A stretch of 64,000 nt of DNA from CAZWLY01 sp964634465 (GCA_964634465.1 CAZWLY010000006.1:1-64000); one strand, 5' to 3'. Shown: positions 52,996 through 62,260, counted from the first letter of the stretch. The notes: generated by a model from the letters alone, not told the origin. Numbers and translations are program-made.

Positions 52996-53088
52996 GCGTC
53001 ACTTCCCTACGCCGGTACTACCCGGATCAGGTTCTAGGGGTTGGCCCTTCATCGGGCGCTCTCAGCCTTTCGGCACCCCCAGTGCGCC
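52996..53088 (-). promoter_or_regulatory. TPP riboswitch (THI box)
   Basis: Minus strand, in order: P1 GCGCACT (53088-53082) pairing with AGTGACGC (53003-52996), then GGGGGTGCC, GGCTGAGAG, the HMP-recognition region, and the pyrophosphate-sensing helix arm GAACCTGATCCGGGTAGTACC (core CCTGATCCGGGTA) ending GGCGTAGGGAAGTG. These are the conserved TPP aptamer blocks with almost no deviation. Only the Nramp-like operon lies downstream on this strand. The cysK gene ends upstream at 53276. Confidence 0.95.
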
Positions 53089-53247
53089 TGAGTCTCTACT
53101 TACCAGAAAACGGCCGGCCGGGTCAAACCCAAAGGTTGGATTCGATCCCGTTCGGCCCCCTCTCTGAGCGCGACGGCGGGACGGGAGGGGGTTACATCCC
53201 GTGAACAGACTCCGCCTCCGGGGCGGACCAGACGGTCGGCCAGGCTT

Positions 53248-53253
53248 ATTATA
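53248..53253 (-). promoter_or_regulatory. -10 element of the TPP riboswitch transcript
   Basis: Consensus TATAAT on the minus strand (53253-53248), about 160 bp above the aptamer and just past the cysK stop. The -35 (near 53271-53276) is poor, so the promoter is tentative; readthrough from cysE-cysK is the alternative. Confidence 0.45.
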
Positions 53254-53275
53254 CGAGTCATCCGGGGATGATACT

Positions 53276-54198
<923 letters not shown>

Positions 54199-54202
<4 letters not shown>

Positions 54203-55185
54203 TGGACGCTCCTTTTCCGATCGGGGGACTCGTCCCCGTTGCCGAGATAGACCAACTGCGGCTCTTTCAAGAACACCTTGGTGTCCGGCGGCACGCTCTG
54301 GGTCAGCCAGACGCTGCCGCCGATGATCGAGCGGGCCCCGATGACCGTCTCGCCGCCCAGGATCGTCGCCCCGGAGTAGATGATCACGTCGTCCTCGATG
54401 GTCGGGTGGCGCTTGACCCGGCGCAGTTCCTCCACCTGGTCGGAGGGCACGGACAGCGCGCCCAAGGTGACGCCCTGGTAGATTCGGACCCGGTCGCCGA
54501 TCTCGGTGGTGGCGCCGATGACCACCCCGGTGCCGTGGTCGATGAAGAAGCTCCGGCCGATTCTGGCGCCGGGATGGATGTCGATGCCGGTCTTGGAGTG
54601 GGCGTACTCGGTCATGATCCGGGGCAGGACCGGCACGCCCAGCTCCCGGATGACGTGGGCCATCCGATAGACGGTGATGGCGAACAGCCCCGGATAGCTG
54701 AAGATTATCTCGTCGAAGCTGGTCGAGGCCGGATCACCCAGGTAGGCCGCTCGAACGTCGTCGGCCAACACCCGGCGAATCTCGGGCAGCCTCTTGATGA
54801 ACTCCAACGCCGCCTCCCGGCCACGCTCCTCGCAGTGGGTGCAGGTGAGCTCGTAACGGTAGCAATCGTGGCGGACGCTCCAGGCGATCTGATTCGACAG
54901 CGTTTCGTGGAGCGCGCTGACCTCCTGGCCGAGATAGTATTCCAGGTTGACCGGGTCGATGCGCTTGTTGGTGAAGTAGCCGGGAAAGAGCACCCGTCGG
55001 ACCGAATCGATGATCTCGACCACCGACTCCCGGGACGGCAGCGGCACCGGATTGACGTGGTCGAAGCAGTCTTCGAGCCCGCACGACTCGACCAACTTCC
55101 GGACCACGCCGGGAATCTCCGGACTCAAGAAGACGACCCGTTCCTTGTCGATCTGGCACTCGTCTATCTGCTCTGGCTTGGGCAT
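54199..55185 (-). CDS. cysE: Serine O-acetyltransferase, EpsC/long CysE type
   Basis: 328 aa from ATG 55185 (GGGGGG 4 bp upstream); a longer frame to 55326 adds an unlikely N-terminus. An N-terminal helical domain of about 190 residues precedes a left-handed beta-helix of hexapeptide repeats (IDIHPGARIG, FIDHGTGVVIGATTEIGDRV) with the active-site His in the DHGTG segment. It acetylates serine from acetyl-CoA. The family typically also contains a C-terminal tail that docks into CysK; here the end is SPDRKRSVQ, without the usual terminal Ile. The N-domain is longer than in E. coli CysE (273 aa). Confidence 0.92.
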
Positions 55186-55259
55186 GATCCCCCCCAAGGT
55201 TCTAATTATTAAGGCGAATGACGGCCCCCTCCACCAGCGAGCCGCCTGATACTTAAGAT

Positions 55260-55272
55260 ACCACAGTGTGGT
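55260..55272. promoter_or_regulatory. Candidate operator upstream of cysE-cysK
   Basis: Perfect inverted repeat ACCACA-G-TGTGGT (13 bp) in an AT-flanked setting, 75 bp before the cysE start. Rrf2-type sulfur or Fe-S regulators bind palindromes of this size, but no regulator is encoded nearby. Confidence 0.4.
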
Positions 55273-55444
55273 GATAAAGCGAGAGGGGGAGCGGGCGATC
55301 CCGGCGCCTCTTTGGTGAAGCGCCAAAAACGCCGCCGATCAGTTTCGGGCGGCGCCGGGACCGGCGCGAGCCGCATCCAGGCTCTCCCAAGAGGCGTCGC
55401 CTCGGCTCGCTTTCAGGCCGCCCCGCCCCCGGCCGGAACCGACT

Positions 55445-55473
55445 AAAACGCCCGCGGGCAAAAGCCGCGGGCG
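55445..55473 (-). terminator. Terminator of the NEW3-ABC exporter operon
   Basis: Nine-bp stem (55449-55457 with 55465-55473), seven-base loop, and read leftward a TTTT run (55448-55445). It follows the permease stop by about 26 bp. Confidence 0.75.
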
Positions 55474-55498
55474 CGACAGGTGTACTTCGCGTCTCAAC

Positions 55499-56446
55499 CT
55501 AGACCGACCTGATCTCCTGGCGCATGAACGACAGGTAGCTGACCGCGAAGCAGATCACGGTCAAGGCGATGAGCGAGATCAGGTAGGGGATGACGACCAG
55601 AATCGACTGGCCCAGGGGCAGCGGGTTGGTGAAGCGTTTCATCGACGCCTGCTCCAACTGGCCGACGACGACGATCTTCTTCGTCGTCCGCCTGAACGGA
55701 TCGAGAATGGTCGAGGTCGCCTCGGAGTAGAGCACCACCGGCGAAATCAGGCTGGCCGCCCGGACGATCTTCTGGTGGCTGATGAGCTGTTCGATGTTGT
55801 TGGGGTCATCCACCGGCGCCGCCGCCCCGGCCAGGAGGTTGGCCCCGAAGGCGACGAAGAAGGCGAAGAATATCCAGCAGGCCACGGCGGCCAGGGACGA
55901 GGTGGCGACGGACCTGAAGAAGATGGAGAAGAGGATGCTGAGCCCCAGCCAGAAGGAGACGTAGACGATGGAGATGGCCAGATAGGCGGCGATGCGGGCC
56001 GCCTCCTCGACGCCCGGCGCGACGCCGATCATCAACAGGCCCAGCCCGGAGATCAAGAGCACGATCGAAGTCAACATGACGGCCACGGTGACCACGCCGG
56101 CCAGGAACTTGCCGTTGATCACCGCGTCGCGGAAGATGGGCTGGGAGACCAGCTTGGCCAGCGTGCCCTGGTTGCGCTCCCGGTTGATGGCGTCGAAGCC
56201 CATCACCAGCCCGATCAAGGGCCCGAAAAAGGCGATGAACTGGGCCAGGGAGAAGAACTGGCCGGTGGAGGTGAACAGCATCAAGAAGACGTAGCTCGGT
56301 CTGGTCATGCCGGCCAGGTCTTCCCTGAGATTGTTGCCGACCATGTAGGTCGTCACCAGTCCGACCATGGCGATCAGGGCGAACAGGATCACGAACCTCG
56401 ACGAGGAGAAATGGTCGGCCAGCTCCTTTCTGAAGATGGTCAGCAT
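55499..56446 (-). CDS. ABC-2 type exporter permease
   Basis: 315 aa with six membrane helices. It starts MLTIFRKELADHFSSSRFVILF, the N-terminal motif of NosY/ABC-2 permeases (core IFRKELADHFSS). A helical pair follows (AFFGPLIGLVMGFDAINRERNQGTLAKLVSQPI; core DAINRERNQGTLAKLVSQP, the coupling loop). It should form an inner-membrane exporter with the ATPase gene that precedes it by 3 bp. The operon also encodes a NEW3 membrane protein. Confidence 0.85.
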   Translation of the reverse strand: MLTIFRKELADHFSSSRFVILFALIAMVGLVTTYMVGNNLREDLAGMTRPSYVFLMLFTSTGQFFSLAQFIAFFGPLIGLVMGFDAINRERNQGTLAKLVSQPIFRDAVINGKFLAGVVTVAVMLTSIVLLISGLGLLMIGVAPGVEEAARIAAYLAISIVYVSFWLGLSILFSIFFRSVATSSLAAVACWIFFAFFVAFGANLLAGAAAPVDDPNNIEQLISHQKIVRAASLISPVVLYSEATSTILDPFRRTTKKIVVVGQLEQASMKRFTNPLPLGQSILVVIPYLISLIALTVICFAVSYLSFMRQEIRSV

Positions 56447-56449
56447 GTC

Positions 56450-57190
56450 TCAGGCCTCCTGAAAGTAGCGCATGTAGATCTGCTCCAGGTTGGCCCCGCC
56501 GGTCTGGCCCGAAGCGGCGGCCAGCTCGTCCACCGAGCCGCAGGCGACCATCCGGCCGTCGATCATGATCCCGACCCGATCACAGATGCGCTGGACCTGG
56601 TCCAAGAGGTGCGAGGAGAGAAGCACCGTCATCGACTTCTCCGTGCTCAGCGACTTGATCAGATCGAGCATCCGGTTGATGCCGTCCGGGTCGAGGCCCA
56701 GGGTCGGCTCGTCCAAAAAGACGACCTGGGAGTCCTTGACCAGAAGCTCGGCGATCCCCAACCGCTGGCGCATGCCCCGGGAGTAGGCCCCCACCAGCTT
56801 GTCGCCCTCCTCGGCCAGACCGACGCGGCTCAAGGCCGACTCGATCCGCGCCTCGGCCGTAACCGGGTCGAGGCCGTTTAATTGGGCGATGTAGTCCAGG
56901 TTCTCCCGGGCGGTCAGGTCGTGATAAAAGCCGACATTCTCCGGCAAGTAGCCGACCCGGCGCTTGATCTGGAGCGGTTGGCGGACCGGGTCGAAGCCGA
57001 CCACCGAGGCCGAGCCGGAGGTCGGTTCGGTCAGACCCAGGAGCATGAGCAGGGTGGTCGTCTTCCCGGCGCCGTTGGGGCCCAGAAAGCCGAACACCTC
57101 GCCCGCCTCCACGGTCAGGTTGAGGCGGTCCACGGCCGCCTTGCCGCCGTAGGCCTTGGTCAGGTCTTTGGTCTCGATGACCGGGGCCAT
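56450..57190 (-). CDS. ABC transporter ATP-binding protein (exporter type)
   Basis: 246 aa from ATG 57190; a TTG at 57205 gives five more residues. Walker A GPNGAGKTTTL, Q-loop YLPENVGFY, signature YSRGMRQRLGIAE, Walker B VVFLDEPTLGLDPDGI and switch His in LLSSHLLDQV. CcmA/NosF-like exporter ATPase. It starts 1 bp after the NEW3 gene stop and ends 3 bp before the permease start. NEW3-ABC pairs like this are found in archaea and anaerobes. Confidence 0.93.
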   Translation of the reverse strand: MAPVIETKDLTKAYGGKAAVDRLNLTVEAGEVFGFLGPNGAGKTTTLLMLLGLTEPTSGSASVVGFDPVRQPLQIKRRVGYLPENVGFYHDLTARENLDYIAQLNGLDPVTAEARIESALSRVGLAEEGDKLVGAYSRGMRQRLGIAELLVKDSQVVFLDEPTLGLDPDGINRMLDLIKSLSTEKSMTVLLSSHLLDQVQRICDRVGIMIDGRMVACGSVDELAAASGQTGGANLEQIYMRYFQEA

Positions 57191-57191
57191 C

Positions 57192-58385
57192 TTACCGCCT
57201 GCCAAGTCGCCTGAAGGTCAGAACCAAGCCGCCCATGACCAGGACGATGATGGCGATGCCGATCCAGCCCCAGGCGGCCGAGGCCTTGACCGTCACCCTG
57301 AACTCGACGTTGGACCGGGCCTTCTCGCCCTGGGCGATCAACCCGACCGAGTAGTCGCCGACCACCGCCTCGGCGGCGGGGGTGATGATCATCTCCACCT
57401 GCTTCAGCTCGCCGGGCGGCAGGTTGTCGATGGTCTTCGGCTTGAATTCGACCTTCCAGTTCTCGGGTTTGAACGACATGAACTCCACCTTGCGCTGCAG
57501 GGCCGAGCCGTCGTTCCTGACGTAGAACGAGACGTTGGCCGCCTTGCCGGCCTGGGTGGAGAGCGACAACAGACCCGACGCCGTGCCGGTCTTGATTTCG
57601 TAGGTACCGGTCAGGGCGACCTTGAGGTCGACCTCGGCCTTGGCGGTGTCGGTCTGGACCCGGACCTTGATCGGATACTCGCCCACCTCCGCCTTGTAGG
57701 GCGGGGTGACCTCGACCCCGACCGAGCGGGACTGGCCGGCCTTGATCTTGAGCGAGGAGATCTGCTTTTGCTCGTAGGCCGGCTTGAAGGAAATCTCCCA
57801 CCCCTTGGGGCCGACGGCCGACAGGTTCATCAGCTTGTCCTCGTCGGCGTCGTTGTTGATATCCAATGAAAACTCGAACTTGGCGTCGGTCGGCCCCCGC
57901 AGGACCGGGTAGGAGGTGCTGAGCGTTATCTCCTTGTCGGCCTTCTTTTTGGCCTTGACGGTCACGGTCAGCCCGGTGGTCTGCTTGAGCGCTCCGTCGG
58001 CGGCCCTGGCCTTGACCACGAAGCGGTAGACACCGGCCTTGGGCGAACCCTCCTCGGGTTCGGCGGTGAAGGTCAGGCTCCGCTCGTCGTCCTCGGAAAT
58101 AAAGATGCCGGTGATCTCGTTGCCGTAATTCTTGATCGCCGCCCGCCAGCCTTCGGGCTTCTCGGCCACCTCCAGGAGCATGGTTTCGTTGGACCGGCCG
58201 AAGTTCCGGACCTTGAGATCGACCCGAACCTTCTCGTCCGGCCCGATGACGATGCCGGGATAGAGCATGGCCACGGTGACGCCCCTGGCCGGCTTGTCCT
58301 TCTTCTCCGCCGCGGCGCTCGGACCAGCGACCAACATAACCGCCGCCAACATCAGGACCAGCGTAAAAGTAAGCCCACGTCTCAT
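57192..58385 (-). CDS. NEW3-domain secreted/membrane-anchored protein of an ABC exporter operon
   Basis: 397 aa from ATG 58385 (AAGGAGGAG upstream). Signal peptide (TFTLVLMLAAVMLVAG), then three tandem Ig-like NEW3/NPCBM-associated domains, with repeats such as EKVRVDLKVRNFGRSNETM and ANVSFYVRNDGSALQRKVEF (cores DLKVRNFGRSNETM and FYVRNDGSALQ). A C-terminal membrane helix WGWIGIAIIVLVMGGLVL and a basic RRLGRR tail anchor it with the Ig domains outside. It is cotranscribed with the ABC ATPase and permease, perhaps as an extracytoplasmic partner that captures cargo. Confidence 0.85.
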   Translation of the reverse strand: MRRGLTFTLVLMLAAVMLVAGPSAAAEKKDKPARGVTVAMLYPGIVIGPDEKVRVDLKVRNFGRSNETMLLEVAEKPEGWRAAIKNYGNEITGIFISEDDERSLTFTAEPEEGSPKAGVYRFVVKARAADGALKQTTGLTVTVKAKKKADKEITLSTSYPVLRGPTDAKFEFSLDINNDADEDKLMNLSAVGPKGWEISFKPAYEQKQISSLKIKAGQSRSVGVEVTPPYKAEVGEYPIKVRVQTDTAKAEVDLKVALTGTYEIKTGTASGLLSLSTQAGKAANVSFYVRNDGSALQRKVEFMSFKPENWKVEFKPKTIDNLPPGELKQVEMIITPAAEAVVGDYSVGLIAQGEKARSNVEFRVTVKASAAWGWIGIAIIVLVMGGLVLTFRRLGRR

Positions 58386-58441
58386 GCTCGCTCCTCCTTG
58401 AAAAGAGGCCTGTCTTCGATTGTCTAGAGGTATCGTCACAT

Positions 58442-58470
58442 GCCCTAGTCATTCTCCGGGGCTTTGTCAA
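58442..58470 (-). promoter_or_regulatory. Promoter of the NEW3-ABC operon
   Basis: Minus strand TTGACA (58470-58465), 17 bp, TAGGGC (58447-58442). -35 is perfect, -10 weak. It lies 57 bp before the ATG. Confidence 0.5.
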
Positions 58471-58496
58471 GGGGGCAAAAGTAAACAATCCGGCTC

Positions 58497-58525
58497 TTGA
58501 CAGGAGACTCGGGTTGGGGCAAATT
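58497..58525 (+). promoter_or_regulatory. Promoter of the SSF symporter leader
   Basis: TTGACA (58497-58502), 17-bp spacer, CAAATT (58520-58525). It is the rightward member of a divergent pair and lies upstream of an internal terminator. Confidence 0.45.
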
Positions 58526-58578
58526 GGGGCCACAATTCGGCCAACCGTAAGTGGTTGCAAGCTATGCCCAGGTTCTTC

Positions 58579-58612
58579 AGGAGCCATCCCAGCTTGTGGG
58601 ATGGCTCCTTTT
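58579..58612 (+). terminator. Terminator-like hairpin in the SSF symporter leader (possible attenuator)
   Basis: Perfect 12-bp stem (58579-58590 with 58598-58609), loop AGCTTGT, then TTTT. It sits between the promoter at 58497 and the coding start at 58655, so it would regulate by premature termination. No known riboswitch core was recognised in the roughly 45 nt before it. Confidence 0.65.
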
Positions 58613-58654
58613 CATTGGGCTCGATTTCGTCGCTACGGATCCTAGGGAGGAGAG

Positions 58655-60250
58655 ATGGAGACCAAACTGGCAATTCTCATCGCTTACGCCATCGGGGTCG
58701 TCTTGATCGGCTGGCTGGCCAGAACCAAAACCGCCTTGGGCCCGGAGGGCTACTTTCTGGCCGGGCGGGGCCTGGCCCCGGTCATCTTCCTGGCCACCAT
58801 GGCCGCGACCAATTTCTCGGCCTTCACCGTCTTCGGCGCTTCGGGCGCGGGCTACCGCGACGGCTACTCGTTCTATCCCATCGTCGGCTTCGGCACCGGA
58901 TTCATGGCCCTGACCTTCTGGATTCTGGGCCGAAAGATCCACCGCTCCGGGCTGGCCAGCGGCGCTTTGACCCCGCCCGACCTGGTCAGGCGGACCTACC
59001 GTTCGACGGGGCTGTCGGCCCTATTCGCCGCGGTGATGGTCGTCTACACCCTGCCCTACATCGCCCTTCAGCCCATGGCCGCCGGCTACGCCTTGAAGGC
59101 CCTGTTGGGCTGGGATTACTTCACCGGGGCGGCGCTGGTGACCGCCCTGATCGTCGCCTACACCCTGCGCGGAGGGTTGAGGGCGGTGGCCTGGACGGAC
59201 GCCTTCCAGGGCGCTTTGATGTTGGGGCTGCTGAGCCTGGCCCTGGTGCTGATCGCGGCCAGGGCCGGCGGGCTGAGCGAGGCCGGGGCCAAGGTGTTCC
59301 AGGCCCATCCCGAGCTCTTCTCCCGGCCGGGCGGACGCGGCTTCCACAGCCCGGCCATCTGGTTCTCCTTCATCTTCCTCTGGTTTTTCTGCGACCCGAT
59401 GTTCCCCCAGCTCTTCCAGCGCTTCATGGCCGCCAAGAACGAGCGGGCGATCAAGGCGACCATGCTGGCCTACCCCTTGGTCTGCAGCCTGGTCTTCATT
59501 CTGCCGGTAACCATCGGCGTCCTGGGCCGCTTGAGCCATCCCGGACTCAAGGGCAAGGCGGCCGACCAGATTCTGCCGCTGTTGGCCGCCGACCTGCCCG
59601 GCGAGGTGTTGGGCAGCCTGGTCGTCGCCTGCGGCCTGGCCGCGCTGATGTCCACCCTGGACAGTCAGTTGCTCACCCTGTCCTCCATCTTCAGTCAGGA
59701 CCTCTACCCTCTGGCCAAGGGAAAGAGGCCCCGCTCGGCCTGGCCGGGCCGAGTGTTCGTCATTCTCTTGGCCGCGGCCGGCCTGGGCCTGGCCTACGAC
59801 CCGCCGGACACGATTCTCAACATCGCCCGCCAGACCTTCACCGGCCTGGCCGTCCTCTTCCCGAGCGTCTTCTTCGGCTTGTCGGAAAACTGGCGCTCGA
59901 CCAAGGGCGCCTGGGCGTCGATCCTTTTCGGCCAGGCGATGGTGATTCTCTACTTCTTCAAGCTGTTGCCCACCTTCGGTTTCTTGCCGGTGGTGCCGGT
60001 GATGATCGTCACCATCGCCGCCTACCTGATCCCGGCCCTGATCGAGCGGCGGGATTTCTCCGGCCTCGCCGCCGCGACGCGCTCGCCGTACCTGTGGGCC
60101 TTTCTCGGCCTGTTCGTCGCGGCCATGGATTTCTGGCGCTGGAATGCGACGCCCGGCCTGATCTTCGGCTGGCCCTCCTGGCTCTACTACTTTCTCGCCC
60201 TCTCCGCCGTCCAGATGGTCTTGATGTGGCGGTGGGTCGAAAAGAGCTAG
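58655..60250 (+). CDS. Sodium:solute symporter (SSF) family protein
   Basis: 531 aa with about 13 membrane helices and the SSF core, including LGPEGYFLAGRGLAPVIF, a Na2-site-type segment SLVVACGLAALMSTLDSQLL (core ALMSTLDSQLL), and GFGTGFMAL. It is an inner-membrane Na+-coupled importer. Substrates in the family range from sugars and proline to pantothenate and acetate, and none can be chosen here. AGGGAGGAG precedes ATG 58655. Transcription seems to pass a terminator-like leader hairpin. Confidence 0.87.
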   Translation: METKLAILIAYAIGVVLIGWLARTKTALGPEGYFLAGRGLAPVIFLATMAATNFSAFTVFGASGAGYRDGYSFYPIVGFGTGFMALTFWILGRKIHRSGLASGALTPPDLVRRTYRSTGLSALFAAVMVVYTLPYIALQPMAAGYALKALLGWDYFTGAALVTALIVAYTLRGGLRAVAWTDAFQGALMLGLLSLALVLIAARAGGLSEAGAKVFQAHPELFSRPGGRGFHSPAIWFSFIFLWFFCDPMFPQLFQRFMAAKNERAIKATMLAYPLVCSLVFILPVTIGVLGRLSHPGLKGKAADQILPLLAADLPGEVLGSLVVACGLAALMSTLDSQLLTLSSIFSQDLYPLAKGKRPRSAWPGRVFVILLAAAGLGLAYDPPDTILNIARQTFTGLAVLFPSVFFGLSENWRSTKGAWASILFGQAMVILYFFKLLPTFGFLPVVPVMIVTIAAYLIPALIERRDFSGLAAATRSPYLWAFLGLFVAAMDFWRWNATPGLIFGWPSWLYYFLALSAVQMVLMWRWVEKS

Positions 60251-60400
60251 TCCGGCCGCGACCGCGGCCCAGGGCGTGACCCGGACCGCCCGGCGTCGGG
60301 CGGTCCGGGCTCCTGTTTTGGAAACCACCGGCCGGCCTCGGCGCGGCCCTTTTCGGGAAAGGGCTTCCCCCGGCCTCGATTCTTGCCTTATCATGAGGCC

Positions 60401-61567
60401 ATGGATCGGCTGATCGCCCACCTGGACATGGACGCCTTTTACGCCGCGGTGGAGGCGTTGGACAATCCGGAGCTCAAGGGCAAGCCGGTCATCGTCGGCG
60501 GGACCTCCAACCGGGGCGTGGTTTCCTCGGCCAGCTACGAGGCCCGCCGGCTCGGCGTCCGCTCGGCCATGCCCATCGTCGAGGCCCGGCGCAAGTGTCC
60601 CGACGGCGTCTTCCTCCCCGGCCGGATGAAACGCTACCAGGAGGTCTCGCGAAAGATCATGACCGCCCTGAGGGATTTCGCGCCGGTGGTCGAGCCGGTG
60701 TCGATCGACGAGGCCTTCCTGGATCTTACCGGCACGACCAAGCTCTACGGCCCGCCCGAGGCGATCGGCCGAAGGCTCAAGGCTCTCATCCGCGAGACGA
60801 CGGGGCTCACCTGCTCGGTCGGCCTGGCCCCCAACAAGCTGGTGGCCAAGATCGCCTCGGATCACGACAAGCCCGACGGCCTGACCGTGGTTTCGCCCGA
60901 GGCGGTCGAGGATTTCCTGGGCCGGCTCGAGGTCGGCCGGCTGCCGGGCGTGGGACCCAGGCTCAAAGCCAAACTGGAGCTGCTCTCGGTGGCCACCGTG
61001 GCCGACCTGCGCCGGCTCAGCCTGGAGGACTTAAATCGCCTCTTCGGCGTCCACGGGGCCCGTCTCCACGACATGGCCCGGGGGATCGACGCCGCCCCGG
61101 TCACGGCCGGGCGGGAGCGGCCCAAGTCGATCTCGGCCGAGCAGACCCTGGAGGCGGACGCCTACACCTCCGACGAGTTGATCCCCCTCCTGGCCGCCCA
61201 GGCGCTCCGGGTCGGCCGCCGATTGAGGGCCCACGGCCTTTACGCCCGGACCGTGGTGCTCAAGATCAAGCACGCCGACTTCAAACTCGTCACCCGCTCC
61301 CAGACCCTGGCCGCGGCCACGGCCTCGACCAAGGTCATCCTGGCCACGGCCACCGAGCTGCTCAAGGCCTACGGGTCGAGGGGCCCGATCCGGCTGGTCG
61401 GGCTGGGGGTGACCAATCTGGAGTCGCCGACCGAGAGCCAGGCCGATCTTTTCGGCCCCGATGACGATGAGTTACGCAGTGCGCGGGTCGATCGGGCCGT
61501 GGACAGGATCTTGAGCCGGTTCGGCTCCAAGTCGATCAAGATCGGCGTCTCCCTAAAAAAAGATTGA
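60401..61567 (+). CDS. dinB: DNA polymerase IV (Y family)
   Basis: 388 aa from ATG 60401. Catalytic metal residues are Asp9 in HLDMDAFYAAVE and Asp103/Glu104 in VSIDEAFLDL. Other segments are SSASYEARRLGVRSAMP, GLTCSVGLAPNKLVAKIAS, GVGPRLKAKLELLS (helix-hairpin-helix) and a little-finger domain. It synthesises across lesions with low fidelity. The protein ends SIKIGVSLKKD, without a classical QLxLF clamp motif visible at the extreme C-terminus. A QADLFG stretch (about residue 352) could serve as the clamp-binding motif. Confidence 0.95.
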   Translation: MDRLIAHLDMDAFYAAVEALDNPELKGKPVIVGGTSNRGVVSSASYEARRLGVRSAMPIVEARRKCPDGVFLPGRMKRYQEVSRKIMTALRDFAPVVEPVSIDEAFLDLTGTTKLYGPPEAIGRRLKALIRETTGLTCSVGLAPNKLVAKIASDHDKPDGLTVVSPEAVEDFLGRLEVGRLPGVGPRLKAKLELLSVATVADLRRLSLEDLNRLFGVHGARLHDMARGIDAAPVTAGRERPKSISAEQTLEADAYTSDELIPLLAAQALRVGRRLRAHGLYARTVVLKIKHADFKLVTRSQTLAAATASTKVILATATELLKAYGSRGPIRLVGLGVTNLESPTESQADLFGPDDDELRSARVDRAVDRILSRFGSKSIKIGVSLKKD

Positions 61568-61583
61568 CCCCCCAAATTTGGCC

Positions 61584-61612
61584 TTGACAGAAGGGCCGCC
61601 CCGACATAATAG
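61584..61612 (+). promoter_or_regulatory. Promoter of the small Cys protein gene
   Basis: TTGACA (61584-61589), 17-bp spacer, TAATAG (61607-61612), overlapping CATAAT at shorter spacing. Confidence 0.45.
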
Positions 61613-61672
61613 AAGCCAACCGATGGGGGGCTGCCCCCAGGAAAGTCTGTCGTGTTTTGGAGGAACAACCCC

Positions 61673-61930
61673 ATGATTCAGCCCGAAGCGACTCACCCCG
61701 CGCCCAACCCGGCGACCGATATAGATCTCTGGCTCAAAACCCACGCCGCCTCGATGCACACCTGCTCGCGCCTGCCCGGCCGGCCCAAAGTCACCCGCGA
61801 AACCTGTCTCAGGCGGCAGAGTCTGGCCCGGGAGATCCACAACCGCAACGGCAACGAATCGCTCTTCGACGGCGGCGGTCCGGTCGGCCTGGACACCTGC
61901 CTGGACTGCCCCGACGGCGCCAAGGACTGA
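61673..61930 (+). CDS. Small cysteine-containing protein of unknown function
   Basis: 85 aa from ATG 61673, with GGAGG 9 bp upstream; the frame is also open to GTG 61652. The first part is Pro/Ala-rich, then HTCSRLPGRPKVTRETCLRRQ and GLDTCLDCPDGAKD give four Cys (CSR..TCLRR..CLDC). The spacing suggests a small metal-binding or redox motif. A basic middle portion resembles a nucleic-acid-binding loop. No family recognised. Confidence 0.6.
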   Translation: MIQPEATHPAPNPATDIDLWLKTHAASMHTCSRLPGRPKVTRETCLRRQSLAREIHNRNGNESLFDGGGPVGLDTCLDCPDGAKD

Positions 61931-62260
61931 TCGTCCAGGCCCGTTCAAGGAAGTGACGCCTACCCCGCGGTGAGGCCGGGGCCGAGTAAAGCGCGGCTCC
62001 GCCTCGCCAGAGGGTGGGGTTTACCCTTCGCCCTGGCCCGATCTGGAATCGGCGACGAAAGACGCCCCGCCCGGCCCGACCGCTTTTCCGATCCCCGGCA
62101 CGCTCCGGGACGTTTTCCTCAAGTCGAAAAACAACCTGGCGGGCCCTGGCCGAGTTCAGGGAGATGCAGGTGGGAGTGAGCGCCGGCGACAGCCAGGCGC
62201 CGGAGATATGACGCGGCCAGCGACCAGAAATAAGCGACGGGCGCTGCAACCGGCCGCCGG
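61931..62260. other. Intergenic stretch with no recognised feature
   Basis: 330 bp between the small Cys gene and the convergent SRPBCC gene. Frames on both strands are short and Arg/Pro-rich, without ribosome binding sites. I see no promoter, terminator or RNA here. Confidence 0.5.
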
